The notes beneath the pieces were generated by a model. It was not told where the DNA came from. It did no database searches and saw only the letters and a list, made by a program, of their open reading frames with translations. The position numbers and the translations under genes are program-made. Shown here piece by piece: positions 16,464-24,721 of a stretch of DNA of 64,000 nucleotides. The first letter of the stretch is position 1. Every line of letters starts with the position of its first letter. This DNA comes from VRUE01 sp963697695 (GTDB lineage: Bacteria; Actinomycetota; Thermoleophilia; Solirubrobacterales; 70-9), in NCBI GenBank assembly GCA_963697695.1, contig OY969094.1, positions 2,294,001-2,358,000 on the forward strand. Direction: 5' to 3'.

Positions 16464-17381
16464 TCAGGCGCGTCCCGAGTGCGCCTCGGATGCGCGCAGC
16501 TCGGCAAAGCCGATGTTGCCCGGCGGGTCGACCAGGTTGGGGTGCAGCAGGTGGCCGAGCAGCTCGACGCCATCGATCAGGCGAGGCCCGGGGCGCGAGA
16601 AGGTCGAGGCTGCGTCGACTGCGAAGACCCGCTCTGCTCCGAGCTCCTCGATCCGGTCCCAGTGCTCGAGCGCCTGCGCCCGGGAGTCGTCGACGTACCA
16701 ACCGCAGGGCATCGCGATCGCGACGTCCGGGTTGAGACCGGACAGCTCGCCCCAGGAAACCTCGGGCGACTTCAGTCCCGGCGGCCCGGCGACGTCCTCG
16801 CCGCCGGCGATCGAGATCATCTCGGGAAGCCAGTGGCCGCCGACGAAAGGCGGGTCGAGCCACTCCAGCGCAACCACCCTGGGCAGGCTTGCTCCGGAGA
16901 CGGCGGCGCGGACGGTTGCCAGCCTGCCCTCCAGCTCACCGCGCAGTTCGTGCGCCTCCTCTTCGATCTTCGCCGCCTCGCCCAGCCGGATCACGTCCTC
17001 GAGCATCTCGCCCAGCGTGCTCGGGTCCTGCTGGACCACCCGCGGCCGGCCGGGGAGGCGGGCGGCGACCTCGACCACGTCCTCGTAGGAGACGGCACAC
17101 ACCTCGCAGACCGCCTGGGTGACGATCAGGTCGGGGGCCAGCGACGCAAGCAGCTCCTCGTCCAGCTCGTAGAGGGCCTGGCCCTCGGCGACCCGCACCT
17201 TGACCGCGTTGTCGATCTCCCGGGCGCTCAGCCCGGCCGGCAGCACCGTGCGAGTCAGGTGGGGACGCGAACGCGCCTCCGACGGGTAGTCGCACTCGTG
17301 TGTCACCCCCACGACATCGTCGCCGAGGCCAAGGGCGAAGAGCATCTCGGTTGCCGAAGGGACGAGACTCGCGATGCGCAT
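16464..17381 (-). CDS. Periplasmic-binding-like protein, cobalamin-binding (BtuF-like)
   Basis: A 305-residue protein of the helical-backbone metal-receptor fold: MRIASLVPSATEMLFALGLGDDVVGVTHECDYP at the start, then PDLIVTQAVCEVCAV and EWLDPPFVGGHWLPEMISIAGG, the typical BtuF/HutX motifs. There is no signal peptide or lipobox and no transporter genes adjoin, so it may be a cytosolic family member rather than a transport receptor. ATG 17381 is at the conserved MRIASLVPSATE start. Its end lies 1 base from the stop of the convergent rhomboid gene. Confidence 0.82.
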   Translation of the reverse strand: MRIASLVPSATEMLFALGLGDDVVGVTHECDYPSEARSRPHLTRTVLPAGLSAREIDNAVKVRVAEGQALYELDEELLASLAPDLIVTQAVCEVCAVSYEDVVEVAARLPGRPRVVQQDPSTLGEMLEDVIRLGEAAKIEEEAHELRGELEGRLATVRAAVSGASLPRVVALEWLDPPFVGGHWLPEMISIAGGEDVAGPPGLKSPEVSWGELSGLNPDVAIAMPCGWYVDDSRAQALEHWDRIEELGAERVFAVDAASTFSRPGPRLIDGVELLGHLLHPNLVDPPGNIGFAELRASEAHSGRA

Positions 17382-17443
17382 CCAGGCCAATATGGCACTT
17401 CTCGCCGGACCGGCGGAGAGGAAAGCTATATTCCCTCCGCCGA

Positions 17444-17491
17444 ATGGCCGACGACGACCTCCCCCGAAGTACGGGGTCAAATAGCCGATGA
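17444..17491 (+). CDS. Possible 15-residue leader peptide coupled to the CBS membrane protein
   Basis: The frame encodes MADDDLPRSTGSNSR. It starts 11 bases after a TATATT box (17427-17432), and its TGA overlaps the downstream ATG (ATGA). That is the arrangement expected of a translated leader that hands ribosomes to the next gene. The composition is not of an attenuator type (no repeated amino acid). It may simply be a fortuitous frame. Confidence 0.35.
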   Translation: MADDDLPRSTGSNSR

Positions 17492-18795
17492 GCGCCCTGC
17501 TGCTCATCTTCCTCGTTTTCGTGCTGATCGCCGTCAACGGGTTCTTCGTCGCGGCCGAGTTCGCTCTCGTGCGCTCGCGCCGCAGCCGGCTCGAGCAGAT
17601 GGCTCAGGAAGGGAGCGGTCGCGCCCGCTTGGCCCTCGACGAGATCGATCACGTCGACGAGTTCGTCGCCACCTCGCAGGTCGGGATCACGCTGGCCTCG
17701 ATCGGGATCGGCTTCCTCGGCGAGCCGGCGATCGCGACGCTGGTCGAGCCCCTGTTCGAGGGGGCTTTCGGGGAGGCCCTCTCCTATGTCCTTGCCTTCG
17801 TCTTCGCCTATTCCGTGATCACGCTGCTGCACGTCATCTTCGGCGAGCAGGCGCCGAAGATGATCGGGATCGCCCGCGCCGAGCGGCTGCTGCTCGGCAT
17901 CGCCAGGCCGCTCTCGATCTTCCGGCGCATCTTCCACCCGCTGATCGTCCTCACCAACAAGCCGGCCCGGTTCCTGGTCACGCGGGTGCTGCGGATCGAG
18001 CCCGAGTCCGACGAGGAGGTCGGTTCGCCGGAGGAGCTGCGGCTGATGATCGTCCGTGGCGCCCAGCGAGGGCGACTCGATCCGGGCGAGGCGGGCATGC
18101 TGGGCGGGGTCTTCCACCTGCACGAGCAGGAGGCGCGGGAGGTGATGACGCCGATCCCCGCCGTCGTCACCGTCGACGCCTCGGAGACCGTGGAGACGGC
18201 GCTGCGGCGCTGCGTCACTTCCGGTCACACGCGGCTGGTCGTGATCGAGGACGAGAACCCCGACCGGGTCAAGGGCATCGTCCACAACAACAGCCTCGCT
18301 CGCTTGTACATGAGCGACGGGCCCGATGCCGGGATCGAGCCGGCGGTGCGCGAGGCGGTGATCGTCCCGGAGACCCGCCCGCTCGACGACCTGCTCCACG
18401 ACCTGCAGGTCCAGCGCACCTCGCTCTCGGTCGTCGTCGACGAGTACGGGCGCACGGTCGGGATCGTCACCGTCGAGGACATCCTCGAGGAGGTGGTGGG
18501 GGAGATCGAGGACGAGACCGATCCCCGCGCTGCGGCCCTACGACAGCTGGCGAGCGGCGAGTGGTTCGTGCGCGGTCACGTCTCGCTCGGCGACCTCTCC
18601 GACGTCGGGATCGAGCTGCCGGTCGACACCGACGCCTACAACTCAATCGGTGGCTACGTCTTCGGCGAGCTGGGCCGGCTGCCGAAGCGGGGCGACTCGA
18701 TCACCGCCAACGGCTACACGATCCGGGTCGAGTCGGTGCGCGAGAACCGGATCGAGGCGGTCCGGATAAGCGGTTCCGTCCGCCACGACTCCTAG
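17488..18795 (+). CDS. CNNM/CorC (hemolysin-like) transporter protein with CBS pair
   Basis: A 435-residue protein with the DUF21 transmembrane domain (1-190, with VNGFFVAAEFALVRSRRSRLEQMA and SQVGITLASIGIGFLGEPAI), two CBS domains (about 205-330) and a CorC_HlyC domain (about 345-430). Members export magnesium or sodium, or regulate such export, and the CBS pair binds adenine nucleotides. GMRW/YbdO-type hemolysin names for this family are historical. Its ATG overlaps the stop of a short upstream frame at 17444. Confidence 0.9.
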   Translation: MSALLLIFLVFVLIAVNGFFVAAEFALVRSRRSRLEQMAQEGSGRARLALDEIDHVDEFVATSQVGITLASIGIGFLGEPAIATLVEPLFEGAFGEALSYVLAFVFAYSVITLLHVIFGEQAPKMIGIARAERLLLGIARPLSIFRRIFHPLIVLTNKPARFLVTRVLRIEPESDEEVGSPEELRLMIVRGAQRGRLDPGEAGMLGGVFHLHEQEAREVMTPIPAVVTVDASETVETALRRCVTSGHTRLVVIEDENPDRVKGIVHNNSLARLYMSDGPDAGIEPAVREAVIVPETRPLDDLLHDLQVQRTSLSVVVDEYGRTVGIVTVEDILEEVVGEIEDETDPRAAALRQLASGEWFVRGHVSLGDLSDVGIELPVDTDAYNSIGGYVFGELGRLPKRGDSITANGYTIRVESVRENRIEAVRISGSVRHDS

Positions 18796-18838
18796 CTTCT
18801 CCGGGCAACCCGCGTTCCCCCAATTCTGGAGGTCTTGC

Positions 18839-19066
18839 ATGTGGGTTGTGCGTTTGAGCGACAAGCAGCTCGAGGTTCTCAGGGCGCTGCTGCGCGCTGA
18901 GGAGCATCTCGGCCCGGCGCTTCAAGGATCGGTCGAAGCCCTCGACCTGGCGCGCTGGGACGACCTGCCCGAGGCCGAGCTCCCCTGGGACGAGGTCGAG
19001 ACGATCGCCCGCCGCCAGGGCATCTCTCCGGCTGACGTCATCTGGGACCTCTCTGGCCGTAGCTAG
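18839..19066 (+). CDS. Small hypothetical protein, 75 residues
   Basis: An acidic, helical protein (MWVVRLSDKQLEVLRALLRAEEHLG) without membrane segments. ATG 18839 has a clear GGAGG ribosome site (18828-18832) with 6-base spacing. The C-terminal part (WDEVETIARRQGISPADVIWDLSG) resembles a small helix-turn-helix, but the fit is weak. It converges with the hydroxyacyl-CoA dehydrogenase gene, with stops overlapping at 19063-19066. Confidence 0.6.
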   Translation: MWVVRLSDKQLEVLRALLRAEEHLGPALQGSVEALDLARWDDLPEAELPWDEVETIARRQGISPADVIWDLSGRS

Positions 19067-19887
19067 TCGTAGCTGTAAAAACCTGCGCCGGACTTCCTCC
19101 CGAGCTTCCCTTCGTCTGCCATCTCGACCAGGAGCTTGGGGGGCTTCTGGTACTCCTCGCCGGAGGCGGCGTAGAGGGCATCGCCGATCGCCTTGCAGAC
19201 GTCGAGGCCGACGAAGTCGAGCAGCGCCAGCGGGCCCATCGGGTGGCCGGCGCCGAGCTTCATGCAGGTGTCGACCTCACCGGCCTCCATGCCGGTCTGT
19301 TCCATGAAGCGGACGGCGTCGAAGAGGTAGGGAAAGAGCAGCCTGTTGACGACGAAGCCGGCCAGGTCGGGGACCTCGACCGCGGTCTTGCCGAGCGCTG
19401 CGCACCAGGCGAGTGCCTTCTCGCGCGCGCCGTCGGCACCATCCGGGAAGCAGACCTCGACCAGCTTCATACGCGGTACCGGGTTGAAGACGTGAAGACC
19501 GAAGAGCCGGCCTGCGATCCCGCCCGCCTCGGCTATCTCGGCGATGCCGAGCGAGGAGGTGGTGGTGGCGAGGTGGGCGTTTGGGCATGCCTCGGCGACC
19601 CTTGCCAGCAGCTCGCCCTTGGGCGCGACCTCCTCGACGATCGCCTCGACGACGATGTCGCAATCGGAGAGATCGGCGGGGTCGGTGGTGACCCGCAGCC
19701 GCGATGGCTCCGCGCCCTCGATCTTGGCGCAGGCGGCGACCACTTTCTCCTCGGCGCGCCAGGCCGAAGCCTCGCTTCGTGCCAGCAGGATCGTGTCGGC
19801 GGTGGTGGTGGACACCGCGGCCAGACCTGTGGCGATGGCTCCGCTGCCCGCGATTCCCGGACTCTCGTACCCCTGGGTCGGATTCAT
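19063..19887 (-). CDS. 3-hydroxyacyl-CoA dehydrogenase (Hbd/PaaH type)
   Basis: A 274-residue NAD-dependent enzyme that oxidises 3-hydroxyacyl-CoA. The Rossmann glycine loop is PGIAGSGAIATGLA. Catalytic-region residues are in TTTSSLGIAEIA, FGLHVFNPVPRMKLVEV (histidine and asparagine) and the C-terminal domain FVVNRLLFPYLFDAVRFMEQ...GAGHPMGPLALLDFVGLD. The dinucleotide loop is GSGAIA rather than the common GAGxMG. ATG 19887 is chosen because the upstream frame contains the inverted repeat at 19914-20027. It is divergent from the thiolase, with which it forms a beta-oxidation pair. Confidence 0.88.
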   Translation of the reverse strand: MNPTQGYESPGIAGSGAIATGLAAVSTTTADTILLARSEASAWRAEEKVVAACAKIEGAEPSRLRVTTDPADLSDCDIVVEAIVEEVAPKGELLARVAEACPNAHLATTTSSLGIAEIAEAGGIAGRLFGLHVFNPVPRMKLVEVCFPDGADGAREKALAWCAALGKTAVEVPDLAGFVVNRLLFPYLFDAVRFMEQTGMEAGEVDTCMKLGAGHPMGPLALLDFVGLDVCKAIGDALYAASGEEYQKPPKLLVEMADEGKLGRKSGAGFYSYD

Positions 19888-19913
19888 GGCCGGGTTCCTA
19901 TCAAGCTCTTCGA

Positions 19914-20027
19914 GGTGGAGGTCGGGCGGCTCTCCGAACGGCTTGTACTTTTTCGGCGATTCAATTTCGGACGGCCTCAACCGGTCCTTCGGAAAAGTTG
20001 AGTGAGGAGAGCCGCCCGACCTCCACC
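19914..20027. repeat. 114-bp element with perfect 22-bp terminal inverted repeats
   Basis: Positions 19914-19935 are the exact reverse complement of 20006-20027. The 70-nt interior is less GC-rich and contains two shorter stems: TCCGAA/TTCGGA (19933-19938/19966-19971) and CTCAAC/GTTGAG (19976-19981/19997-20002). It lies between the divergent dehydrogenase and thiolase genes, next to the operator at 20043. The size and ends resemble a MITE, but I see no target duplication and no second copy. Confidence 0.8.
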
Positions 20028-20042
20028 CTCAGTTACCCTTGG

Positions 20043-20058
20043 TTGACTGACCAGTCAA
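20043..20058. promoter_or_regulatory. Palindromic operator TTGACTGACCAGTCAA, copy 1
   Basis: A perfect 16-bp palindrome 17 bases before the thiolase start. The identical 16 bases occur at 29747-29762 before an acyl-CoA dehydrogenase gene. The form is typical of a TetR-family repressor site. No TetR gene is in the window. Confidence 0.75.
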
Positions 20059-20075
20059 TCGAACGGAGGCGTGCG

Positions 20076-21263
20076 ATGGCAGACAACGGGAGCGGAAAGT
20101 TCGGCGGCCGCGAGGTCGTGATCGTGGAGGCCGTACGCACGCCGGTGGGGCGCGGTCACGAGCAGAAGGGCTACTACAAGGACGTCCACGCCTCGAACCT
20201 GTTGGCCAAGGCCTACTCCGAGGTGATCGACCGCGCCGGCATCGATCCGGCTGAGGTCGAGGACGTGGTTGCGGGCTGCGTGCAGCAGTTCGGCGAGCAG
20301 GGAATAAACATCGGTCGCAACGCCTGGCTCGAGGCCGGGCTGCCGATGGAGACCCCCGCCACCACCGTCGACCGCCAGTGCGGCTCTGCTCAGCAGGCGG
20401 TGAACTTCGCCGCCGCCCTGGTTGCGTCCGGGGTCCACGACGTCGCGATCGGCGGCGGCGTCGAGCACATGGGCCACATCTCCTTCGCCGACAGCTACTC
20501 GGTGATGCAGGAGCACGGCATGGCCTTCTCGCCACAACTGATGGAGCGCTACAACCTGGTCCCGCAGGGGATCTCGGCCGAGATGATCGCCGACAAGTGG
20601 GAGATTCCCCGCTCCGAGCTCGATGAAATCGGCCTGCGCTCGCACCAGCTTGCCGCCAAGGCCACCGAGGAGGGGCGCTTCGAGCGCGAGATCGTCCCCT
20701 TCAGCGTCAACGGCGACACCTACGCAACCGACCAGGGCATCCGTCCCGACACCTCGCTCGAGGCTCTCGCCAACCTCAAGCCCGCCTTCAAGGAGGACGG
20801 CAAGGTCACGGCCGGCAACTCCTCCCAGGTATCCGACGGGGCTGCCGCGGTGCTGCTGACGACACGCGAGAAGGCCGACGCCCTGGGACTGAAGCCGCGC
20901 GCACGGATCTTCGACCAGACGACGGTCGGCGTCGACCCGGTGATCATGCTCACCGGCCCGATCCCGGCAACGCAGAAGCTGCTCGAGCGCAACGGGATGG
21001 CGATGGACGACATCGACCTGATCGAGATCAACGAGGCCTTCGCCTCGGTCGTCGCCGCCTGGCGGCGGGAGCTCGACCCCGACATGGACCGGGTCAACGT
21101 CAACGGTGGCGCGATCGCTCTCGGCCATCCGCTCGGTTCGACCGGCGCGCGCCTGATCATCACCCTCCTCCACGAGATGGAGCGCACCGACAAGGAGATG
21201 GGGCTGGTGACGATGTGCTGCGGCGGTGGGCTCGGCACCGGCACTCTGATTCAGCGCGTCTGA
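20076..21263 (+). CDS. Acetyl-CoA C-acyltransferase (thiolase)
   Basis: A 395-residue thiolase, the last step of beta-oxidation. The nucleophile is C102 (DRQCGSAQQA), the catalytic histidine H351 (NGGAIALGHPLGSTGAR) and the second cysteine about C381 (TMCCGGGLG). ATG 20076 has a GGAGG ribosome site 6-7 bases upstream and lies just after the palindromic operator at 20043-20058, so it is probably repressed by a fatty-acid-responsive TetR-type regulator. Frame upstream of this start is non-homologous. Whether it works degradatively or synthetically is inferred from the neighbouring dehydrogenases. Confidence 0.92.
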   Translation: MADNGSGKFGGREVVIVEAVRTPVGRGHEQKGYYKDVHASNLLAKAYSEVIDRAGIDPAEVEDVVAGCVQQFGEQGINIGRNAWLEAGLPMETPATTVDRQCGSAQQAVNFAAALVASGVHDVAIGGGVEHMGHISFADSYSVMQEHGMAFSPQLMERYNLVPQGISAEMIADKWEIPRSELDEIGLRSHQLAAKATEEGRFEREIVPFSVNGDTYATDQGIRPDTSLEALANLKPAFKEDGKVTAGNSSQVSDGAAAVLLTTREKADALGLKPRARIFDQTTVGVDPVIMLTGPIPATQKLLERNGMAMDDIDLIEINEAFASVVAAWRRELDPDMDRVNVNGGAIALGHPLGSTGARLIITLLHEMERTDKEMGLVTMCCGGGLGTGTLIQRV

Positions 21264-21306
21264 TTAGATTCCCCTACCAGTCAAAGTTATTGGAGGGGAG
21301 TTCGTC

Positions 21307-21819
21307 TTGAGCATGCGACTGAGTGCGGTGATCGTCGTCGCCCTTACCGCCATCCTGGTGGCGGCCGGCTGCGGCGGGGGAAGCGATGGTGACGGTGGCG
21401 GCGACAGCGGCGGCGGAGGCGGCGGTGAGACCGCGGCGGCGCCGCTCTCACAGGCCGAATTCGTGAAAAAGGCAGACGCCCTCTGCATCCAGGGCGGCAA
21501 AGAGACCGAATCCGAATTCGTCGCCTACGCGAAAGAAAACAAAATCGCCAAAGGCAAAGAACCGACTCAGGAGCAGTCTGAAGAGGTAATCGAAGAGATC
21601 ATCCTTCCGGAGCTTCGTCGCCAGGTCGAGGAAATTCGCGGCCTCGGGATTCCCACGCAAGACCAGGCCCAGATCGGAGTTTTCCTCAACGACGTCGAGG
21701 ACGTGATCGAGCGGGGAGAAGAAGACCCCGGCAACGCGGTGCAGAACCTCAACAAAGAACTCACGGCGGCGGACCAGCAGATCCAGGGCTACTTCAAAGT
21801 CTGTGGCCAGAAAAAATAA
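21307..21819 (+). CDS. Putative lipoprotein with paired cysteines, paralogue 1
   Basis: A 170-residue protein with a lipoprotein signal (AILVAAGC) and a Gly/Asp/Ser-rich linker. The helical domain starts QAEFVKKADALCIQGGKE and ends YFKVCGQ, so a disulfide between the two cysteines is likely. TTG 21307 is favoured over ATG 21313 because GGAGGGGAG (21292-21300) is 6 bases upstream. A TAGATT box sits near 21265. The next gene is a paralogue with the same promoter layout. Function unknown. Confidence 0.75.
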   Translation: MSMRLSAVIVVALTAILVAAGCGGGSDGDGGGDSGGGGGGETAAAPLSQAEFVKKADALCIQGGKETESEFVAYAKENKIAKGKEPTQEQSEEVIEEIILPELRRQVEEIRGLGIPTQDQAQIGVFLNDVEDVIERGEEDPGNAVQNLNKELTAADQQIQGYFKVCGQKK

Positions 21820-21866
21820 GGAGCGGTAGATTCCTCCAACCAGTCAAGGCGAGCGGAGGGGTCCAC

Positions 21867-22352
21867 GTGAGCAAGCGATTGATCGCACTGTCCGTCGGCG
21901 TGCTCGGGGTTGTGTTGGCAGCTGCCGGATGTGGAGGGGACGATGAGGAAGCGAGCACGTCCTCGATAACAAAAGCCGAGTTCATCAGGAAGGCCGACGC
22001 CATCTGCAAAAAAGGCGACAGACAGGTCGAAGAGAAGTTCGCCGCCTTCCTGAAAGAGAACGAAGAGCTGCTCAAAACAAGCGACGTGTCCGAAGCGGAG
22101 CTCGCAGCCGGCTCGGCCGAGGTAGCGGAGACGATCCTGATCCCGGGTGCCCGCAAGGAAATGGAAACCCTCCGTGCGCTCGAAGCGCCGAGCGGAGATG
22201 AGGACCAGATCGAGGAAATCCTCGACGCTCTCGATGAATCGATCGAACGGTCCGAAGAAGACCCGCAGGCCGCAGTGATGTCGAACCTGGAAGTGTTTCG
22301 GAGGCCGAAGGGTCTGGCCGAAGAGTACGGCCTCAAAGTCTGCGGCTTGTAG
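21867..22352 (+). CDS. Putative lipoprotein with paired cysteines, paralogue 2
   Basis: The 161 residues start with the lipoprotein signal VVLAAAGC, then KAEFIRKADAICKKGDRQVEEKF and a C-terminal YGLKVCGL. The spacing of the two cysteines and the KADAxC motif match the preceding gene, so this is a tandem duplication. The upstream stretches are also alike (GATTCC...ACCAGTCAA...GGAGGGG in both). The start is GTG. It is probably an extracytoplasmic, lipid-anchored protein of unknown role. Confidence 0.75.
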   Translation: MSKRLIALSVGVLGVVLAAAGCGGDDEEASTSSITKAEFIRKADAICKKGDRQVEEKFAAFLKENEELLKTSDVSEAELAAGSAEVAETILIPGARKEMETLRALEAPSGDEDQIEEILDALDESIERSEEDPQAAVMSNLEVFRRPKGLAEEYGLKVCGL

Positions 22353-22402
22353 GTGTTGAGCGAAACTGGCTGCCCGGCCAATCCCGCTATGCTCCGCGGC
22401 CG

Positions 22403-23581
22403 ATGGACCTGACCCTCTCGCCCTCTGAGCAGCAGTTCCGCGACGAGGTTCGTACCTGGATCGAAGAGAATCATCCGGGTCCGGAGCCAGAGGGTGGGCT
22501 GGAGGAGGTGATGGCCTTTCGCCGCGAGTGGCAACTGAAGATGCACGCCGCGGGCTGGGCCGGCATCTCCTGGCCGAAGGAGTACGGGGGTCGCGGTTCC
22601 ACCCTGATCGAGCAGGCAATCTTCGTCGGCGAGGCATCGCGGTTGGAAGCGCCGAGTCCCGCCAACGTGCTCGGCCTTGCGATGGGCGGACCGGTCGTGA
22701 TCGCTCACGGCACCGATGCCCAGAAGCAGAGGTACCTGGAGCCGATCCTCACCGGCGAGGAGATCTGGTGTCAGGGCTTTTCAGAGCCGGAGTCGGGTTC
22801 CGACCTCGCTTCGCTGAAGACGCGGGCGGTCAAGGACGGCGACGAATGGGTGGTCACCGGGCAGAAGGTCTGGACGACCTTCGCTCAGTACGCGAAGTGG
22901 TGCATGCTCGTCGCTCGCACCGACCCCGACGCCCCCAAGCACAAGGGCCTCACATACTTCCTGATGGACATGGAGCAGGAGGGGGTCGAAGCGAAGCCGC
23001 TGGTCCAGATCACCGGCGAGGGCGAGTTCAACGAGGTGTTCATCAACGAAGCGAGGATCCCCGACGCGAACGTCATCGGGGAGGTCGGTAGCGGCTGGAA
23101 CGTCGCGATCACGACGCTGATGAACGAGCGGGCGGGGCTTGCCTTTGGTGCGATCGCCCAGGTCGCCAACGGACTGAAGCGCCTGAGTGAGCTGGCGGCT
23201 GCGACCCGAGCCAACGGCGGCAGCGCAGCCGATGACCCCGTCTACCGTCAGCGCATCGCCCAACTCCACATCGAGGCCGAGACGATGCGGCTCAACGCCT
23301 ACCGGGGCTTGACCAAGACGATGCAGTCCGGGATTCCCGGGCCCGAGGGATCGCTGGGCAAGTGGCAGTGGGCGGACATCAACCAGCGGATGGCAGAGCT
23401 GGCACTCGAGATCGAGGGCCCCTATGCCCCGCTCGACCGGGGTGCATCTCACGCGGTCGAGAGCGGTGCCTGGCAGTACCGCTTCCTGCGCTCGCGAGCC
23501 AACTCGATCGAGGGCGGCACCACCGACATCCTCAAGAACATCATCGCCGAGCGGGTGCTCGGCCTACCGAAGCTGCGCTGA
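22403..23581 (+). CDS. Acyl-CoA dehydrogenase (FadE), catalytic-type subunit
   Basis: A 392-residue flavoprotein of the acyl-CoA dehydrogenase family: N-terminal helices from MDLTLSPSEQQFRDEVRTW, FAD/substrate region WCQGFSEPESGSDLASLKT, KVWTTFAQYAKWCMLVAR, and C-terminal SRANSIEGGTTDILKNIIAERVLGLP. The next gene, one base downstream, is a second acyl-CoA dehydrogenase of divergent sequence. Such pairs form alpha2beta2 enzymes in actinobacterial sterol or long-side-chain catabolism, with one active site per pair. The EGGT segment here suggests this is the FAD-binding, catalytic partner. TATGCT (22388-22393) is 9 bases before the ATG. Confidence 0.88.
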   Translation: MDLTLSPSEQQFRDEVRTWIEENHPGPEPEGGLEEVMAFRREWQLKMHAAGWAGISWPKEYGGRGSTLIEQAIFVGEASRLEAPSPANVLGLAMGGPVVIAHGTDAQKQRYLEPILTGEEIWCQGFSEPESGSDLASLKTRAVKDGDEWVVTGQKVWTTFAQYAKWCMLVARTDPDAPKHKGLTYFLMDMEQEGVEAKPLVQITGEGEFNEVFINEARIPDANVIGEVGSGWNVAITTLMNERAGLAFGAIAQVANGLKRLSELAAATRANGGSAADDPVYRQRIAQLHIEAETMRLNAYRGLTKTMQSGIPGPEGSLGKWQWADINQRMAELALEIEGPYAPLDRGASHAVESGAWQYRFLRSRANSIEGGTTDILKNIIAERVLGLPKLR

Positions 23582-23582
23582 C

Positions 23583-24707
23583 GTGTATTTCGACCTGACA
23601 GACGAGCAGCAGGCGATCAAAGCCACAGCGCGGGACTTTCTCGCTGCCCGTTACAAATCGGAGCGAATCCGCGAGCTGGCCGATAGCGAGCTCGGTTTCG
23701 AGCAGTCCGACTGGGCAGAGATGGCGGAGCTCGGTTGGCCCGGCCTGGCGCTGCCCGAGGAGTGGGGTGGACAGGGACTGGGGATCGTCGAGCTCAGCGT
23801 TCTCTTCGAGGAGATGGGCTACGCGCTTGCCCCCTCGCCGCTCTTTTCCAACACGATCGCCGGCCTGCTGCTGGCGTTGTGCGGTTCTGACGATCAGCGC
23901 GAGCGCTGGCTGCGTCCGCTGGCCACGGGCGAGCTGCGCGGCACGCCGGCGCTCTGGGATGCCGGCTCCACTGCGATGCCGGGAAGCTTCACGATGGAGG
24001 CAAGGGCCGACGGCGACGGCATCGTCCTCGATGGCGAGAAGGTGCTCGTCCTCGACGCGGCCGCGGCTGACTTCTTCCTCGTCGCCACCGCGGATGGCCG
24101 CCGTCACCTCGTCGAGCGCGAGACCAGCGGGGTCAGCCTCAGCGCCGAACCGTCGATTGACCTCACTCGCCGTCTCTACTCGGTGCGCTTCGACGGCGTC
24201 CGCGTCGCAGCGGAGCAGAGCCTGCCGGCCGAAGAGGCCGACTACTACCCGGTCTTCTTCCGCCTCTGTGTCGCCCTGGCCGCCGAGTCGACCGGGATCG
24301 CCCAGAGGACACTGGAGATGGCGGTCGAGTACGCCAAAGACCGCAAGCAGTTCGGCCGGCCGATCGGCTCCTACCAGGCGGTCTCCCACCGCTGCGCGCA
24401 GATGCTGCTGGAGACGGAGAACTCACGCTCCGCCGTCTACGGAGCGGCCTGGGCTGCCGACGCCGAGCCGGAGTCGCTGTCGCTGGCGGCGTCGATGGCC
24501 AAGGCCTACGCCTCCGATGCCGGCTGGCGCGTGCCCGACGCCTCGATCCAGGTGCATGGCGGCATCGGCTTCACCTGGGAGCACGATCTCCACTTTTTCC
24601 TCAAGCGCGGCAAGACCAACGCGGCGATGTTCGGCGACGCCAAGTGGCATCGCGAGCGGGTCGCCGAGGCCGTCCTCGCCGAGGCTGCGGAGCCGGTCTC
24701 GGTCTGA
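23583..24707 (+). CDS. Acyl-CoA dehydrogenase family protein, partner subunit
   Basis: A 374-residue protein, start GTG one base after the previous stop (MYFDLTDEQQAIKATARDFL). It keeps the family fold, with ALPEEWGGQGLGIVE, AKDRKQFGRPIGSYQAVSHRCAQ and VHGGIGFTWEHDLHFFLKRGKTN. It lacks the usual catalytic-base and EGT/EGG segments, ending in NAAMFGDAKWHRERVAEA. That fits the non-catalytic half of a heteromeric FadE pair. The substrate is unknown; a CoA thioester with a bulky or branched acyl group is plausible. Confidence 0.86.
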   Translation: MYFDLTDEQQAIKATARDFLAARYKSERIRELADSELGFEQSDWAEMAELGWPGLALPEEWGGQGLGIVELSVLFEEMGYALAPSPLFSNTIAGLLLALCGSDDQRERWLRPLATGELRGTPALWDAGSTAMPGSFTMEARADGDGIVLDGEKVLVLDAAAADFFLVATADGRRHLVERETSGVSLSAEPSIDLTRRLYSVRFDGVRVAAEQSLPAEEADYYPVFFRLCVALAAESTGIAQRTLEMAVEYAKDRKQFGRPIGSYQAVSHRCAQMLLETENSRSAVYGAAWAADAEPESLSLAASMAKAYASDAGWRVPDASIQVHGGIGFTWEHDLHFFLKRGKTNAAMFGDAKWHRERVAEAVLAEAAEPVSV

Positions 24708-24721
24708 GGCCGGCTGGACGG

